Source: Ophiura sarsii
Taxonomy: Eukaryota > Echinodermata > Ophiuroidea > Amphilepidida > Ophiuridae
DNA: 64,000 nt
Direction of reading: 5' to 3'
NCBI GenBank assembly: GCA_035610835.1
Contig: CM069442.1
Span: 61,543,431 to 61,607,430 of the forward strand
Shown piece after piece: positions 48,091 through 61,204 of the stretch (the first letter of the stretch is position 1; each line of letters opens with the position of its first letter). The position numbers and the translations under genes were made by a program. A model generated the notes under the pieces. The model had not been told where the DNA came from, searched no databases, and saw nothing but the letters and a program-made list of their open reading frames with translations.

Positions 48091-49366
48091 ATTATTGAGT
48101 GTCCTTGTTTTAAAGAGATCAATCTAAGGCTAATCAAAAAGTATGTATATTATACAGACCATATCCGTAGATTACAGCTCTTAAATTGATCTTGGAATGA
48201 TAAACAAAATCACCTCTATAGACGTCGCCATATTCCTCGAAGCTATGACGAAACAATTACATGATTTCCACATCTCTGTTCATGTACTGTTATTTATGAT
48301 TTATGCATTGAATTCCTGCATGAATTACATGCAGTGAAATGCTGCTGATGAGGCAGTTTTAGTAACAATTTACTACACAATATTGGGTATGGCTGTCCCA
48401 TCAGCACTTTTGACACAAACCACTGAGCGCAAATTTCAAATAATCACAGGTTGGGGATATGCAGTTTAATTTTTGTTAATTGAATATTATAGTTCTGTGT
48501 TCAATAAAAATGGTCAAATACATTAAATAAAATAATAATTTTCCTGCCATATAATGCTTGGTTTTATCACTTGCATAAATAGTACTGTTCTCTTTTAATA
48601 TGTATGTGACCTTTCTATCCCAGCATGAGCAAAGTCCATGAGTTGGCTCCATCATTTAAACTGTATAAAAGAAACCAGACTTTAATTTTTTGTAGGTTTG
48701 CTTGGGGTTGAAAATGTTTCTGGGTAGAGGAGCCCTTGAACAATCCCCTTAATTTTACTACTATTGTGAGTGGTAATGCCTTGGGAGACTGGAGATGTAC
48801 TCCAATTACGCTTTCACTCGGATGTGCTGTGGAATCAACTCCTATTGCAGATAAAGGAGATCTAATGTCTTATCCGCACAAAATATATTATTGCAGCAAA
48901 ATGTCATACATGAACATTTAATACCCTTTGTATATATTAGTGCCACTGATTGACGGTGGTCATGCTCAGACAATAGTAGGAATAGTAAAACGTAAACATT
49001 TTATTGTATGTTGCCAAATGGGAGGATTCTGTTTGTGATTGAATCACAAGTCAGTATATAGTATTCATACTGTGTACATTATTGAAACTCGTCTGGACAT
49101 GTATTGTATCCAACATACATTCATGGAAATGATGCTAGACTGCAATGAAGTCCATGACGGAATAGAGCATAACAAGACTATTGAAGCAAGAACTGTATAT
49201 AGTCTAGGATGTATGTTGGATTACGTAGTTGTGCCTAAAATATTAATGGTATTCCAATCAAGAATTTTGTCAAACAGGGTATGATTGTGTAGAGACAGCA
49301 ATTGCCAATAAGAATGGAGTACCTTGACAGGTAACCTGTGTGTTGCATCTTCAAGGGTTTGTATCC

Positions 49367-49588
49367 TAAGGCCAAACAAAGAAGAAGGTCTGTCTCAGAA
49401 GCCCACCCGCATTGGTATGTGAAATGAGCTACGGCGCATAGGTCTATGCGCTGGAGGCTAAAAAACTCTTCTTTTTTTGATTTTTTTTTTAAAAGTTAAG
49501 AAAAGTTCTCTGTAAGCTTGGATAAGCAACAACAACAAAAAAATAGCAACAAAAAAAAATCGCATACCTCATGGCCTTGTTTGGCCTA
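49367..49588. repeat. MITE family O, copy 1 (internally shortened)
   Basis: TAAGGCCAAACAAAGAAG at the left, CTTGTTTGGCCTA at the right, with AGGTCTGTCTCAGAAGCC and GTCTATGCGCTG near the left as in the copy at 54389. Confidence 0.7.
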
Positions 49589-50311
49589 ATTAGTTTTCTT
49601 TTGGCTTACTACCATAGTGTTGATTCTTCCATCTTCAATACAATCTCATGGGAAATAAATGCAACATATGAAGATTATAATGTAAACAAACCCCCTTATT
49701 ATCACCTAGAAATAACTAAAAATGTGTACAATAACAACATCCTACGAGGGGACATTTAAAAAAGAAACAACACATTTAAAGGGGACTAACCAACATTTCA
49801 AAATGCTAAACACCTTCCTTTAACAAGGTATTGGGCAAGTAAACTTGACCAATACTAATAACTTTACCTTGGAAAGTTGGTCTTTATTGTTACCATATAT
49901 CTTTGTTGCTTTATTGCACAGCAATTTTCATTGCTTGTCCCAGTGCATTTCCGTGTGTTAGTGTTATTTTGTTATTTATCTGTTTTATCGTGTTATTCTC
50001 CCTTGTTATTACCTGTTTCCCCACACCCTGTTGGTATATCTTGTTTTTACTCTTAGCAACTTTACCTTGTTACAGGCATTGTTTTTGTAATTGTTTTTGC
50101 ACCAGAGATTAGTTCAGATAGATGGATATGGAATCAAACTATTATTTTGAAGACAAAATCTATGATTATAACTATCTTTAAGTACACTTTGATCAAAAGC
50201 TGATTTTTTAATTTTTTTTGTATATAAAGTGCAAATGTGAACAATAGCCCAACAGACATTAACGAGGTTAATGACCAGAGTGATTAAAAATCGAACTGGT
50301 AACTCTCGAAA

Positions 50312-50372
50312 GAGAGCTCTGAAAGGCCAATCAATTGGTTCACTGCGCTCTGAAAGGCCAATCGATTGTGTG
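50312..50372 (+). repeat. Short direct duplication
   Basis: GCTCTGAAAGGCCAATC recurs after 34 bp (AATTGG/GATTG variants following). No function assigned. Confidence 0.6.
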
Positions 50373-50708
50373 GCTAAAATTTGTGCCTTGGCATGTTTTT
50401 GTTTGTTTATATAAATTATTGATGTATTAGCAGTACTATTTGGAGTCAAATTGGCAGTCAATTAAAAATGTTGCACCTCAGTATTCAAGTTGTCGAAACA
50501 GGGTCAAAGTTACACAAATACAGACTGATAATACATTGAAAATCAAAATTATTGTACATATTTTAATTTTGTGTCATTTTCTGCCCAACCTTCAAATGAT
50601 TGAGGTTATATTTGTATATTTGTTGTAATAAAGTATCAGCTATATTGATTTTTAAATGTGGCATTGATCCATCTAATCTAATTGTGCCTCCCTTAATTTA
50701 ATCCATCA

Positions 50709-50987
50709 TACAGGGTGGTTCCTAACAGCTATTTTCACCTTTTTAGCAAAAAATTTTTTTTTTTTTAAGACCTGGCATATTTTAGTTATGAAATGTCGAC
50801 TTGTCCATGGATGTCTCCAATGTACCCTTAAAAGAGTCATTCATATCTGGCTAACTTAATTGAATTTGGGCTATCATCCATGACTGCTTTTATTTCATAA
50901 AACACAAAGGAATGTATCAAACTTAATTAGTAAGTAGCTGCAAATGCCAGTTAAAAAAACGGTTAACTTTTGTTTAACCACCCTGTA
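50709..50987. repeat. MITE with TACAGGGTGGTT ends
   Basis: TACAGGGTGGTT at 50709 and AACCACCCTGTA at 50987 are perfectly inverted; further inward matching is weak. Ends agree with the 28504/34440 element. Confidence 0.7.
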
Positions 50988-51945
50988 GAACCTCAATCAA
51001 ATCTACAAATGTACTTGATTTTGAAAGCATGTAAGACACCTTGGTCAGTATTCTGATGATAAAATACATGTTATATACATGTATTCACTCAAACAACTCT
51101 GTGTTTGTTAACACTGTATATCAATAAGAAATTGATATAAAATAGTAAGTCTATGTTTGATATATAAATATATATGTATGTAATGTATTGTAAATAAGAA
51201 TGTAAGATATTTACCTCTGTATGGTTTTAGTATAGAAGGTATGCAGAGGATGGTATAGAAAGTATAATATACCCTCTATTTAATAGTGAGTAAACTCGCG
51301 AGTAAAGATACCTATCATTTTGTTTTATATTTAATGTGACCCATTTTGTAGAAACAATAATGTGTTGCATACACTGCCAAAGAATGCGGCAAGGACTAAA
51401 GATAATTAGTAAAGCTTGCCAGCCTTTACAATTTACAATAACAAAAAGGGCACATTGTTCAAGAATAAATAAACAATATAACCAAATAATACAAAAAGGC
51501 TATGTGCATCCCTATATGATAGGGATAAATGGCAAGCCCTGTGAGTAAGAAAAGTACTAAACTAATTTATTGAAACAGATTTTGATGAAATTGGTATTTT
51601 GTATTTTGTTTTAGCTTGAAATTTGGTAAAATAATCTGATTATCATATCAAATTTGCCAGTGAGTTGATTATGTAACTCTCTGGTAACTGGATCACATGC
51701 CTTAAAAATGATAATACTTAACTTTATATGGCGATTGTTTTGATTGGGTTCAGTACTCAAAAGCGTGATCCAGTTGACATAATGATGATGAAATTACATG
51801 TAACGCATTGCCAGCAGATACAGATATTATTGCGCCATACTCAAACTGAAGTGTTTTATAAAATGACATTTACCATTGTCAAGATAAAATATTGAATTAT
51901 ACTCTATCAGCCTGGAAGTGTTAACATGACATCAGTGTATGTTCC

Positions 51946-52152
51946 TATAGTTTGATCAGTTCTAAAATGGTGAAGCCTTCTTACAGCAGCGAATGAATAC
52001 AAGAGGATGCGGGCGTGCATGAAGGCAACAATCGCACTGTGCATCATATGTGTGTCGTTTGCATGCCACCAAAACTGTGAGTGTGGCCATAATCGTGCAT
52101 GTACGCTTAGATTACTTTTGCCAATTTGGAACAGATTAAACTATTATAGTGA
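51946..52152 (+). repeat. MITE family M copy
   Basis: CTATAGTTTGATCAGTTCTA ... GAAGCCTTCTTACAGCAGCG at the left and TTGCCAATTTGGAACAGATT AAACTATTATAG at the right form the TIR. Related copies at 28296, 35573 and 60200. Confidence 0.7.
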
Positions 52153-52247
52153 TGGACACGGCATATTATGTGCCAATTTCAGGATCCGTCTCTTATTGCA
52201 CAAGTACATATGCTATAGATCAAATCACAATCCCTTATATCAAACTT

Positions 52248-52698
52248 AAAGCGTGTTCTTATTTCAATGCAAGAGGTGGTTATTGATGGTGATGGCCTGT
52301 ATAGAAATGCGCCTTGTTCACCACATCCATAACCACCAAAATAACACAGTATCTCAGAGTCATTGGTGGTTATTTTAGTGGTAATCTTGAATAGAAACAG
52401 GCAGTGATTATTTTTGTGGTGATGAAATTCCACACACCATGTTATGCAAGTGTGCAACGCGTGAAAATCTTTTTTGTGTTGCGCCCACGTGCAGGTTCCT
52501 AAGATGGGTGAGTAATGTGACAGTTTGCTTGGATAAGTTTGTCTGTCACACATTTTGGTGAACTTACAGCATCACCACCTTTTGCTGTATCACCACCTTT
52601 TGGTGCTGTATAGAAATGCACTTTTAGGGGTTATCAGTTGAGATGATTATCACCACCAATAATCGCCAATAACTGGTTGTAGAGACGCAGTACGCTTT
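52248..52698. repeat. Non-autonomous element rich in CCACCA words
   Basis: Short ends AAAGCGTGTTC and GCAGTACGCTTT are inverted. The interior holds many CACCACC/GGTGGTG words in both orientations (52272-52670) and the repeated TGTATAGAAATGC, suggesting sub-terminal binding motifs. Class unknown. Confidence 0.5.
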
Positions 52699-54388
52699 GG
52701 GTATCACATGCTTTATGTTTTGTGTAAGTGATTCTGAATTATTATACAGGGTTGTAGCTAGCCACATTTCAGTGCCGGCTAAAATCTCACACATTATTGA
52801 CACGCTCTGGCATTCTCAGCCATTTTGTGGTATTTGATGTACATTTCCTCAATTTTGGAGTCTTTAGTGCTGATTAATTTGCCTGAAAATTGCAGTGAGT
52901 GCCGGTTGTTTAGCCTTAGTGGCGGTCGCTACCGACCAGCCCCGACCAGTGTAGCTACATCCCTGCAGACATAGCACATTAAGAGGCACTTACCTTACTA
53001 TCAAGCTTGACTACACTCTGATGTCATACATGTACTTCAGGTGGAATAGTGTATATCTCTTAAACATGCTTTAAAACATGCACTTTCAACCTTAATTTTC
53101 TTTGTAACACTAGCTTTATTTGATAAAATGTACATTCCACAGACTTCAGTTACAAGATAGAATAAAATATATCATTTTATCTTTATGATGCACTTTATAC
53201 TATCGAACTTTGATGCATGGATAGGACCTAAAATACACTATTTATGATTGATTTTAATGACTAATATAATATTGAATTTGATACCATATTATCATATCCA
53301 TTGTTGTCAATGTCGACAAAAAGGTTTGTCCCTTCTCCTTGGCAGCAATCCTTGGTTTTAAAACAATGTTGAATATATCCCGAGATCCCGGACAAGAGAT
53401 GAGTTTTCAACAAATGTTGACAATCTGTAGGTCAAGGGAATTGGGTCTTCCTACAACGGATATGTTTTAAAGACTTCATTGATTGCATGCTTAGTCCCCT
53501 AAATGTTGTGTACTATGTTCTGTTTTCTTTAAAATACAGAATTTGATTTATTTTAAGTTTATTAGAGTGCAATAGGCCCCATAGGTATTTATAGCTTTAA
53601 GTTAGGTAATTGTGTACTCAAAATAATTCCATACTGTAGTATATTATGTGTTTCACAGAGCAAAAGATCTTTTGAGAAATTAGAGAAGCCAATCAATGAA
53701 TATGTGCAACGCCTCTATTATTTAGGATACAATAAAAGGGTAAATGATGAATTTTACAACACTCAATATTGGCAGAGCCTGTGATGAACAATTAAGTCTG
53801 CAAAAGTAACAATGTTATTTCATGGCAATATCCAGCTTCATTCAGCAAATTTATTTTGCATTGATTCTTAGGAATATTGAATTCTGTTCACAGCGGTATA
53901 AGCTGGATATTGTGGATAACTTTTATAGACTTTATTTATGTTATGTATATTAGTATATTTACATTTTAGGTAATATAATTATTACTATTGCCAAAAAAAG
54001 TATCCAGTTTACAAAATTTACTAGTGCTGGTTAATATTTTGAGGGGTGTCAATCAGAAAGACCTAACTCACAAAAAGGACATTGTGAGAAAAAGGAGTTT
54101 CAATATTTTAGGTTACAAAGAGTTGTGTAAAAAAGGAATTGGGCTGAGGGATTTAACTCCAACAGGGGGCAGTTTTCGAGTACTGCAAGTCTTTTTACTT
54201 TTTTTGGTCCTCAGAATCTTTTTATATAAAAATATTTTTTGCTACCAGTATCTCAAAATGAACTAAAAGTGAATTACATGTTTCTGGTTGTCAACACTCA
54301 ATTTTTAACATAGTCCAGCAGTAGCACTTTTCCCAGCAATTCTTATATAGTATAATCTAGTATGCCAAAAGACAATCTGGACAATTTA

Positions 54389-54713
54389 ATCCAAACAAAG
54401 AAGGTCTGTCTCAGAAGCCTGCCCGCATTGGTAAGTGAAATGAGCTACGGTGTGTAGGTCTATGCGCTGAGGCCTAAACAAACTTCTTCTTTTTTTGATT
54501 TTTTTTGGTTTTGATTTTTTTTTTTGGTTTTGATTTTTTTTTTTTTAAAGTTGAAAAAAAGTTCTCTGAAGCTTGGATTAGCAAAAAAAATCAAAAAGAA
54601 AATTTGCATACCTCATAGCCTATTATCTAAAATTTAAATTAAAAAAATTCGCACAGCACTTAGCTCATTTGCAAAGTGTTTCTGAGACAGACTATCTTCT
54701 TTGTTTGGCCTTA
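54389..54713. repeat. MITE family O, copy 2 (full)
   Basis: CCAAACAAAGAAGGTCTGTC TCAGAA at the left is inverted as TTCTGAGACAGACTATCTTC TTTGTTTGGCCTTA at the right. The interior has T-rich GATTTTTTTTGG tandem words. Confidence 0.75.
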
Positions 54714-55070
54714 CAAGTCTCCCCTGTACTTTGTTAAGCAAGCTGCTCCTGCCTTGTATTGCAAAACATATCATTATAATTATACTAAATCATAATACCT
54801 GCTACCTGCTTACTGCCATTTTAGGAGATGAGTGTGTGTGTGGAGAGTGTGGGTTAAAACAATGTTCACTAGATTCGAAATTAGTATTTACGAGGTGTTT
54901 TGTTAAGATTCAAGGAAGGTATATTATAGATTGTGTTTGTTTCGTGTCTACCAGGGAATTATATGGACAGCATTTCTGTATAATAAAGCTTTTTATTTTA
55001 TAGGAAATTGTATTATATATTGTTGTTTTTGTGAATTTATTTTGGGAGTGATTGCTGTCTTTAACCTATA

Positions 55071-55152
55071 GGGGGACCACTTTTGACTGTCTTGAAAATA
55101 ATATCAAATTGGGGGACCACTTTTGTCTGTCTTGAAATATATATATCAAATT
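55071..55152 (+). repeat. ~41-bp direct duplication
   Basis: GGGGGACCACTTTTGACTGT CTTGAAA...ATCAAATT is followed at 55111 by GGGGGACCACTTTTGTCTGT CTTGAAA...ATCAAATT. Confidence 0.85.
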
Positions 55153-55310
55153 GGTGAATTTTGAAAGATGAATGAAAAACTCAAATTAATGACATCTGCA
55201 GAAAGATTTATATTTTAACCCTATAACTCCCGGGCATGTTTTTGGGAATGAAACTATCAGGGGAGAAAAACAGATCACAATTTGTTTTGGAAAATCAATC
55301 TGCGCATGTG

Positions 55311-55378
55311 CCGTAATCGAACCTGGGCCACATGCGTGATAGTCAAATACCTATCAGACTGCGCTAACTGGTCAGCTC
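55311..55378 (-). repeat. tRNA-derived SINE head (Pol III boxes)
   Basis: The - strand reads GACCAGTTAGCGCAGTCTGA, an A-box-like D arm, then CCCAGGTTCGATTACGG, a B box with one mismatch, ~43 bp apart as in tRNA genes. The anticodon arm does not pair well and no proper acceptor stem forms, so this is more likely a SINE promoter than a working tRNA. The body would run left to about 55200. Confidence 0.5.
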
Positions 55379-56158
55379 AAAGAAGAAGAAAAAACTTCAA
55401 CATTTTATAGCCCGCTGGATCGTGCACGGGTATAGATAGTCTGGGGAAGTATGTGGTACCTACCAGCAGCTAGCACTGAAGTGATTTGTCGGATGATTAG
55501 GGTTTAGTATTCCAGTGAAACTCACTTGTTCCATTTAACATTGGTAGTCGAATCTGCTTCCTTCCGCAGTAGCTAATGACATGAGTGACTATGATCTATT
55601 GCTAAATTTGGTTAGGTCACAGATGGGTTTCTCTAGAATATACTTCTTCAATATAGATGGGGTGACATGTGATGTCATGCCGGGTCATTTGGTCGTCAGT
55701 TGCCATTGTTCTTTGCCTGGCGGTGTAAGTGCGTCAAAGCATTATAAAGGGCAGTAAGGCATAGTGGAAAGTGTTGTGGTCATATGCTGTTCCGTCAAGC
55801 ATGTATCGACCGTCCAGTCCCTTCGACCGTTGCTTTTGTTGATAAACATTGCTGTCACACCATCCATAGGGCGTGTAAACAAAAATCCCATGTGAAACAT
55901 GATTTGTTTTGGCCATGAACAATATTAAAATTGGACGTGAAGCACTAATATTCATGTTCAGCCATCTCCATCTTTATGTATCATAAGATTTTTTTTCTAT
56001 CCATTTTAAATCTTTCGTTATCAGATTATGGCAAATCTACACCAGGCATGTCAAATTTAGCTTCGGCCACTTTTCTTGTGCAGACAATTAGAATCGTCAT
56101 TCAGTGTGTGATTGAACATAATCAATCAAATCCAAGACAAACTCCAGAATATTGGAGT

Positions 56159-56547
56159 ATAGACGTTATTCATAATTGGCGATTTCATGTCTAAAGAGGG
56201 AGACATACTCGATAATCATACAATCTCATACTTTTACTGCAATATAATGAACTGTGAACTTCTACATTTTCCTAGATAGTGTCGGTTACCAGCAAACATT
56301 TCATTTCAAACTAGTGGAATAGATAGTTATATGTTCAAGTTTATTTCACGATTGTAATAAGGTCAAATATTGAACAGCTCAGAAGTATGAAGCATTTTTT
56401 ATGATTAGTGCAAAGTTCACCACATTGAAAAACTACATCACTCTCGTCTCGTCTACATCGCTAGCCTCATATTTGGAGCATTTATTGCTCAGTTGGATAG
56501 CATGGCCCTCTTTTGACGTAAATGCGCCAATTATGAATTACGTCTAT
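56159..56547. repeat. Foldback MITE, ~45-bp arms
   Basis: TAGACGTTATTCATAATTGG CGATTTCATGTCTAAAGAGGG is inverted at 56505-56547 (CCCTCTTTTGACGTAAATGC GCCAATTATGAATTACGTCTA). ~390 bp, non-coding. Confidence 0.75.
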
Positions 56548-57305
56548 TAGATGGATTTTAAACAATACATTGATCATGTTGATGTATCCTATAAACATCA
56601 GTGGAATCTTAAATCCAGTTTGCTTTTTCAGTTGAAAGTACCAATTCTTGTTCATAGGTGGAATTTGCACTCTAGTTACTGAATTGATCATATCTCTGGA
56701 ATTAGGTGGTGAAATGTAATAGGATGAAGTGTAATTGATAGAAGACTAATGGGCTTACCAACGTCTATTTTTGAAAAAAACCCAAAACATGGGGTGTATT
56801 TTAAATTATTTTTGTTTCTCATGGGACACTTTTTTGACAAAAAGACTAAAACAAATTTGACAATCCAATGAAGCATGTTCTTCCACTCATTTGAAAAAAG
56901 AATCACTGAAATTCATCTCTGCTGTCAATAATTATGCTTGTTTTAAATTTTTTTAAACTCATTTTGGGAGCTGTCCACGAAATGCTAATTCCTTTGAAAT
57001 TATCCGTCTAAGTGAAGAGCAAAGAGTACAGATTCATTCAAATTCAAATGATAGTCCAGAGATATTCAAACAATGTAACACACATTCAAAGAACATATTT
57101 TTCCACTTATCTTAAAAAATAATCACTATAATTGCCCCTTGCCATTAAGAGTTATGCCTCTTTCAATAAAATAATCCATTTTGGCAACTGCCTGGGTCCG
57201 GGGAATGCCAACTCCTCCGAAATGATCAGTCTACTCTAAGTGCAAACAGTACAGAGTCATTCAAATTCAAAAGATGTTTATACCTGGGACATTCAAACAT
57301 AATTA

Positions 57306-57484
57306 GAGGTTAAATACTGCGTACTGGCTGTGTTGAGGTCATTGTTGAAAATCAAAACAAATGGTTTTAGGCCCAAGGAATTTTCCCGAGGGGTGAAGCC
57401 CCGGGAAAATTCCGCGGGCCTGAAACCATTTGTTTTGATTTTCAACAATAACCGAAAATCAGCCGGTACAAAGTATTTAACCTC
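57306..57484. repeat. ~180-bp hairpin with GC-rich tip
   Basis: The arms (57306-57387 and 57402-57484) pair over most of their length, notably TTGTTGAAAATCAAAACAAA against TTTGTTTTGATTTTCAACAA. The tip CCCGAGGGGTGAAGCCCCGGG is itself a stem-loop. The layout resembles 26215-26389. Confidence 0.8.
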
Positions 57485-60199
57485 ATTCATTATCAAGGGG
57501 CCCAAGTAAGTGTTGCCTGCCTCTACGGTTATTCAGCAAGGTCAAGGACGAAAAATGACCACACTGTTGTTGTGGATGAATTTTTAACATGTTTAAATTA
57601 AAGCTTCTGTAATCGTATTTATTCTTCATCAAAACCTAGATAAAAAAGATGCTGTAAGTGTAACTACTTCGACCACGGCCTAGGCTTTTTCAAGCTAAAT
57701 GCTTAGCTAGTATCAAAGTATGGTTGTAATATAAAACTTTAATAATAATAAGCTCATTCAAAATGGCACACATGCATTCATGAACTCGGAAGTTGAGAGA
57801 AGCCAGATGTCAAACTACTTTCTGTAACCTGTCGGTAACAAAAACCAGGGATGGAAATATAAGAGAATATAAATTGGAATATTATATTCTCCGACGGTCA
57901 GTTTTGGTTGACAAAGCCTTTTCTTCACCAGGTAAGTTAAAATGCTTGACCAGGCTAGGCTAGGCCTAGCGAAACATATTTCTAAACTTAATTAAAAGCA
58001 GTAAATAAAAGGCATTCGATTTCTAAAACGTGATGATAGGTTTAGGCTTAAATTAAATCTAAATTTCCGAATCGTAAACTCTGATCGTAAACTGGTCTCG
58101 ACCTGATTCGGTAATGATAGGGATTGCATAAAACGTAGTCCGTTAATTCTTGTCACTGTCAATGCATTGCAGGCATCAAAACTTATCCCTGATCCGTGCG
58201 GCAAATCATGGCGTGTCATTGACTTGCTTCTTGTAATCTTGTTAGCATTTAATATTTTCGGACTTTTTCTTTTACTTTTTTCTGCTAGTTACGTCGCTAT
58301 TTATTGTACCGTAGGCCTAGTCATAGTAAGGACTCAGCCGGGCAAATCGTCTGCACTCCAGATTTTAAGTTATGGACGATGGTTATGGAAGGCCTAGTCA
58401 TGGACTGATTGAATTGATTATAAGCTTTTACTAATACAATTCTGAATTGACAGCTTAAACTAACTGACCGCCTTTCGTCAGAATATGTGAATAGGCCTAA
58501 GTTTATTTTATATCTGCAAATTTTAATAAACGCAGGGGCAAAAATTCAGCGTAGAATCAGCACCAAGAAGCGTACCATAATAACTTGAATTAAGCCTAGG
58601 AATTCTCCGGGGAATGCTCTTTTGAATAAGCTTTTTAAAATATGTTTTCGGACAAAATCGGAACATGGGAAATCTTCAGTAGCCTAAACATTTAGCCATT
58701 TTGGCACTGTAACACCACCATATGAATATGATAAATACAATACAAGGTACAGCAAATGTACGTCTATGCTGTTTCTGTCACTGTAAGATTTCATAATTTT
58801 ATATTTTTATCGCCATTCAAAATCTGCTCAGTAAAAGTAAAAATTGTAGTTACAAAATAAACAGGTTCAGGGCCAGCGATGTGCGCGACGTTTGCTGCGC
58901 TTTTATTGATGTACGCTTGTGATAAATAAGGTTCGCGCCGCGGTCATCTGTTGTGTTTCAAATACCTGCGTCCGCGTACAGTATTTGCGATTGTGAGACA
59001 TTTCATTGGGCCACATCTGACATACATATTCATGAGGTAATGAATAGTGAATTAAAGTATGGATACAATCAATATTCATTGATACATACTATGAGTTATG
59101 CCTTTTTTCTAAAAGAAACCAATTCCTCTAGCTGTCAATGAAAAATTCTCAATGAAAAAAAGCAACTAAAACATTTAAAATTGCATTCTCATTTCAGAGA
59201 TAATTGATTTAAACTCTGATTTACATGTATTCCCCTACAAAAAGAGAATATTTCAAGGTTGACTCAATTTTTAGCCACATAATGGATTTTATGCATACCA
59301 GGTACCAATATCCTCGGGTTTAAATCTCATTTGAATATTAATGACTCATTGTGAATATGTACTCTTTGCACTCACTTTTATTAAAACAGGCATAACTCTT
59401 TAAAGAAATTATCAATTTCAGCGATTCTTTTTTTCATGAGCGGAAGAATATGATCCTTGAATACGGGCTTCATTTGTTTGTCAAATTTTTTTCAAACAAA
59501 TATTCATTCCCCTACAACTTCTTTTTGGCTCGCACTGTACAACATTTCATCTGATCAATGTTTATGCTATTAGACCAAACAGGTGGATGTGAGGTCATAG
59601 GAATGTGCCATCAAATGTCCAGTTAGTTTCTTTGTCTGGTTTATGGATGACAGACAATCTGTTCATATCCATTTTCAGTAAATCAATTACATTTATTTTT
59701 ACCAACATTTCAGGTGAAATCTGTCATTAATTCATGCAAACTATGGATCTTGGACAAACATGATTCATTTTTTTCTTGAACACTTAATTTATAGCATCAA
59801 TATTCATTATCTCTACTAATAAGTGTATCTTAGTAGACACAACCGCCAGGTATATCTTTAATTGCCCCAAACCTATACATATTCCATAAGATTTCTGTGT
59901 TCAGATTTTCCGATGTTGACAGTTATGTATGGTACAAGGCTCTCCTAGTATTTCGATCAAATGCACATATTTAATCTGTTCGCCATTGGGTTATTTCATC
60001 TATTATTTATTTGTCCCATATAAAATTGGGTCATTATACATATCATGTATTGGGGATGAGAGGCTACCACCCATGACTAAGCTCAATAGGTCGATAGCTT
60101 TGAATGGTTTCTGTTTCATTTATGTGGAGGGCATTAAACTTTATATACTCTCCGTCATCTGGGAAGCAGTGAAAACAAAGATTGTAATAAATAATATCT

Positions 60200-60432
60200 T
60201 GAGTTCAATCAGTTCCAAATTGGCGAGAAATATGCATTTTTTATCTCTCTGCACGCAACAGTAATCCGAGCATGCTCAAACGATTTCGGCTATATGCACA
60301 TGATTTTGGATGAACTCACACATCACGTATTTGATGCACATCGCGCTTGTTGCATTTATGTTAGCCTACAACCTTCTGTATCAATTCACTGCTGTAAGGA
60401 GGCTTGCCAATTTGGAGCAGAACAAACTATAG
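60200..60432 (+). repeat. MITE family M copy
   Basis: GTTCAATCAGTTCCAAATTG GCGAG at the left and CTTGCCAATTTGGAGCAGAA CAAACTATAG at the right are inverted; it includes CACTGCTGTAAGGAGGC like the 28296 copy. Confidence 0.7.
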
Positions 60433-60973
60433 ATCATATATTTTTGTTCTGATGGTATAGTGGCCGGTTTGAGAGGTTTGTTGAGTATCTGATGCATGTT
60501 AGTGCACCAACTACACTGGTGCGTGACAGCTTTATCCAAGTACAGAATTGGTGGCAATCACCATTGTTATCTTTTTCAAAAACAATACTAAAGGGTAAGT
60601 ATTTGTTTCTGTAGTATTTTCTCTAAACACACTCCATTGCATGAAACATATTCAGATCACCATTTTTGCCAACCTTTGATACTATGTAACACACAAACAA
60701 TACACATTATTTTGTATTTTTATGGATTTATTATCAAATGAGACATTTCGCGTACAAATACAATTAGACAACTATATCACCTACATACAAACACTAAATG
60801 CTATAAATACTATACAGATACTTATCCTTGTTCATCATTACCCATTTATATTTTAAATAGGGAAATAAAATTCTTGTAAAAAATGTATTTTGGATACTAA
60901 TGCCACCATGATCTATAGGATTTTTTGTGACCCTGCCAATAAGTTGACCTGACTCACGTTACTCTCATCCTAA

Positions 60974-61071
60974 ACGCTACTTGCACGGTAGGATGGCGCA
61001 CACGTGGAAAGTGACGCGCTGATAAGTGGCCTCACTTTCGTTTTAAAATGGCGATTGCGTGCAAGTAGCGT
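60974..61071. repeat. Short hairpin
   Basis: ACGCTACTTGCACG is inverted at 61058-61071 (CGTGCAAGTAGCGT), with inner GAAAGTGACGCG and CTCACTTTCG. About 98 bp downstream of SMARCB1. Confidence 0.6.
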
Positions 61072-61116
61072 ATAGTATACAAATATTGCATGGCCGAGAA
61101 TGTGATAGTAAAAACA

Positions 61117-61204
61117 ATATCACTCGGTCAAATTTGGATTTTTTTTTATTGAACAAGGTGAAGCCGAGTGTGATGGATCAACCCAAATCGGACCGAGTGA
61201 TATA
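61117..61204. repeat. Short hairpin
   Basis: AATATCACTCGGTCAAATTT GG is inverted at 61183-61204 with few mismatches; a T-run and AATAAA (on the - strand, about 61144-61149) lie in the loop. Confidence 0.55.

Noticed and set aside
56487..56505. GCTCAGTTGGATAGCA, like a tRNA D arm
   Set aside because: No B box within 100 bp downstream and no acceptor stem.
57850..58400. Possible first exon and 76-aa ORF with a hydrophobic stretch
   Set aside because: Only a donor-like CAG|GTAAGT and a TATA-like word support it; the ORF at 58167 is not recognisable and not linked to that donor.
61144..61149. AATAAA on the - strand as SMARCB1 polyadenylation signal
   Set aside because: Possible, about 480 bases past the stop, but AT-rich sequence contains many such words and nothing singles this one out.
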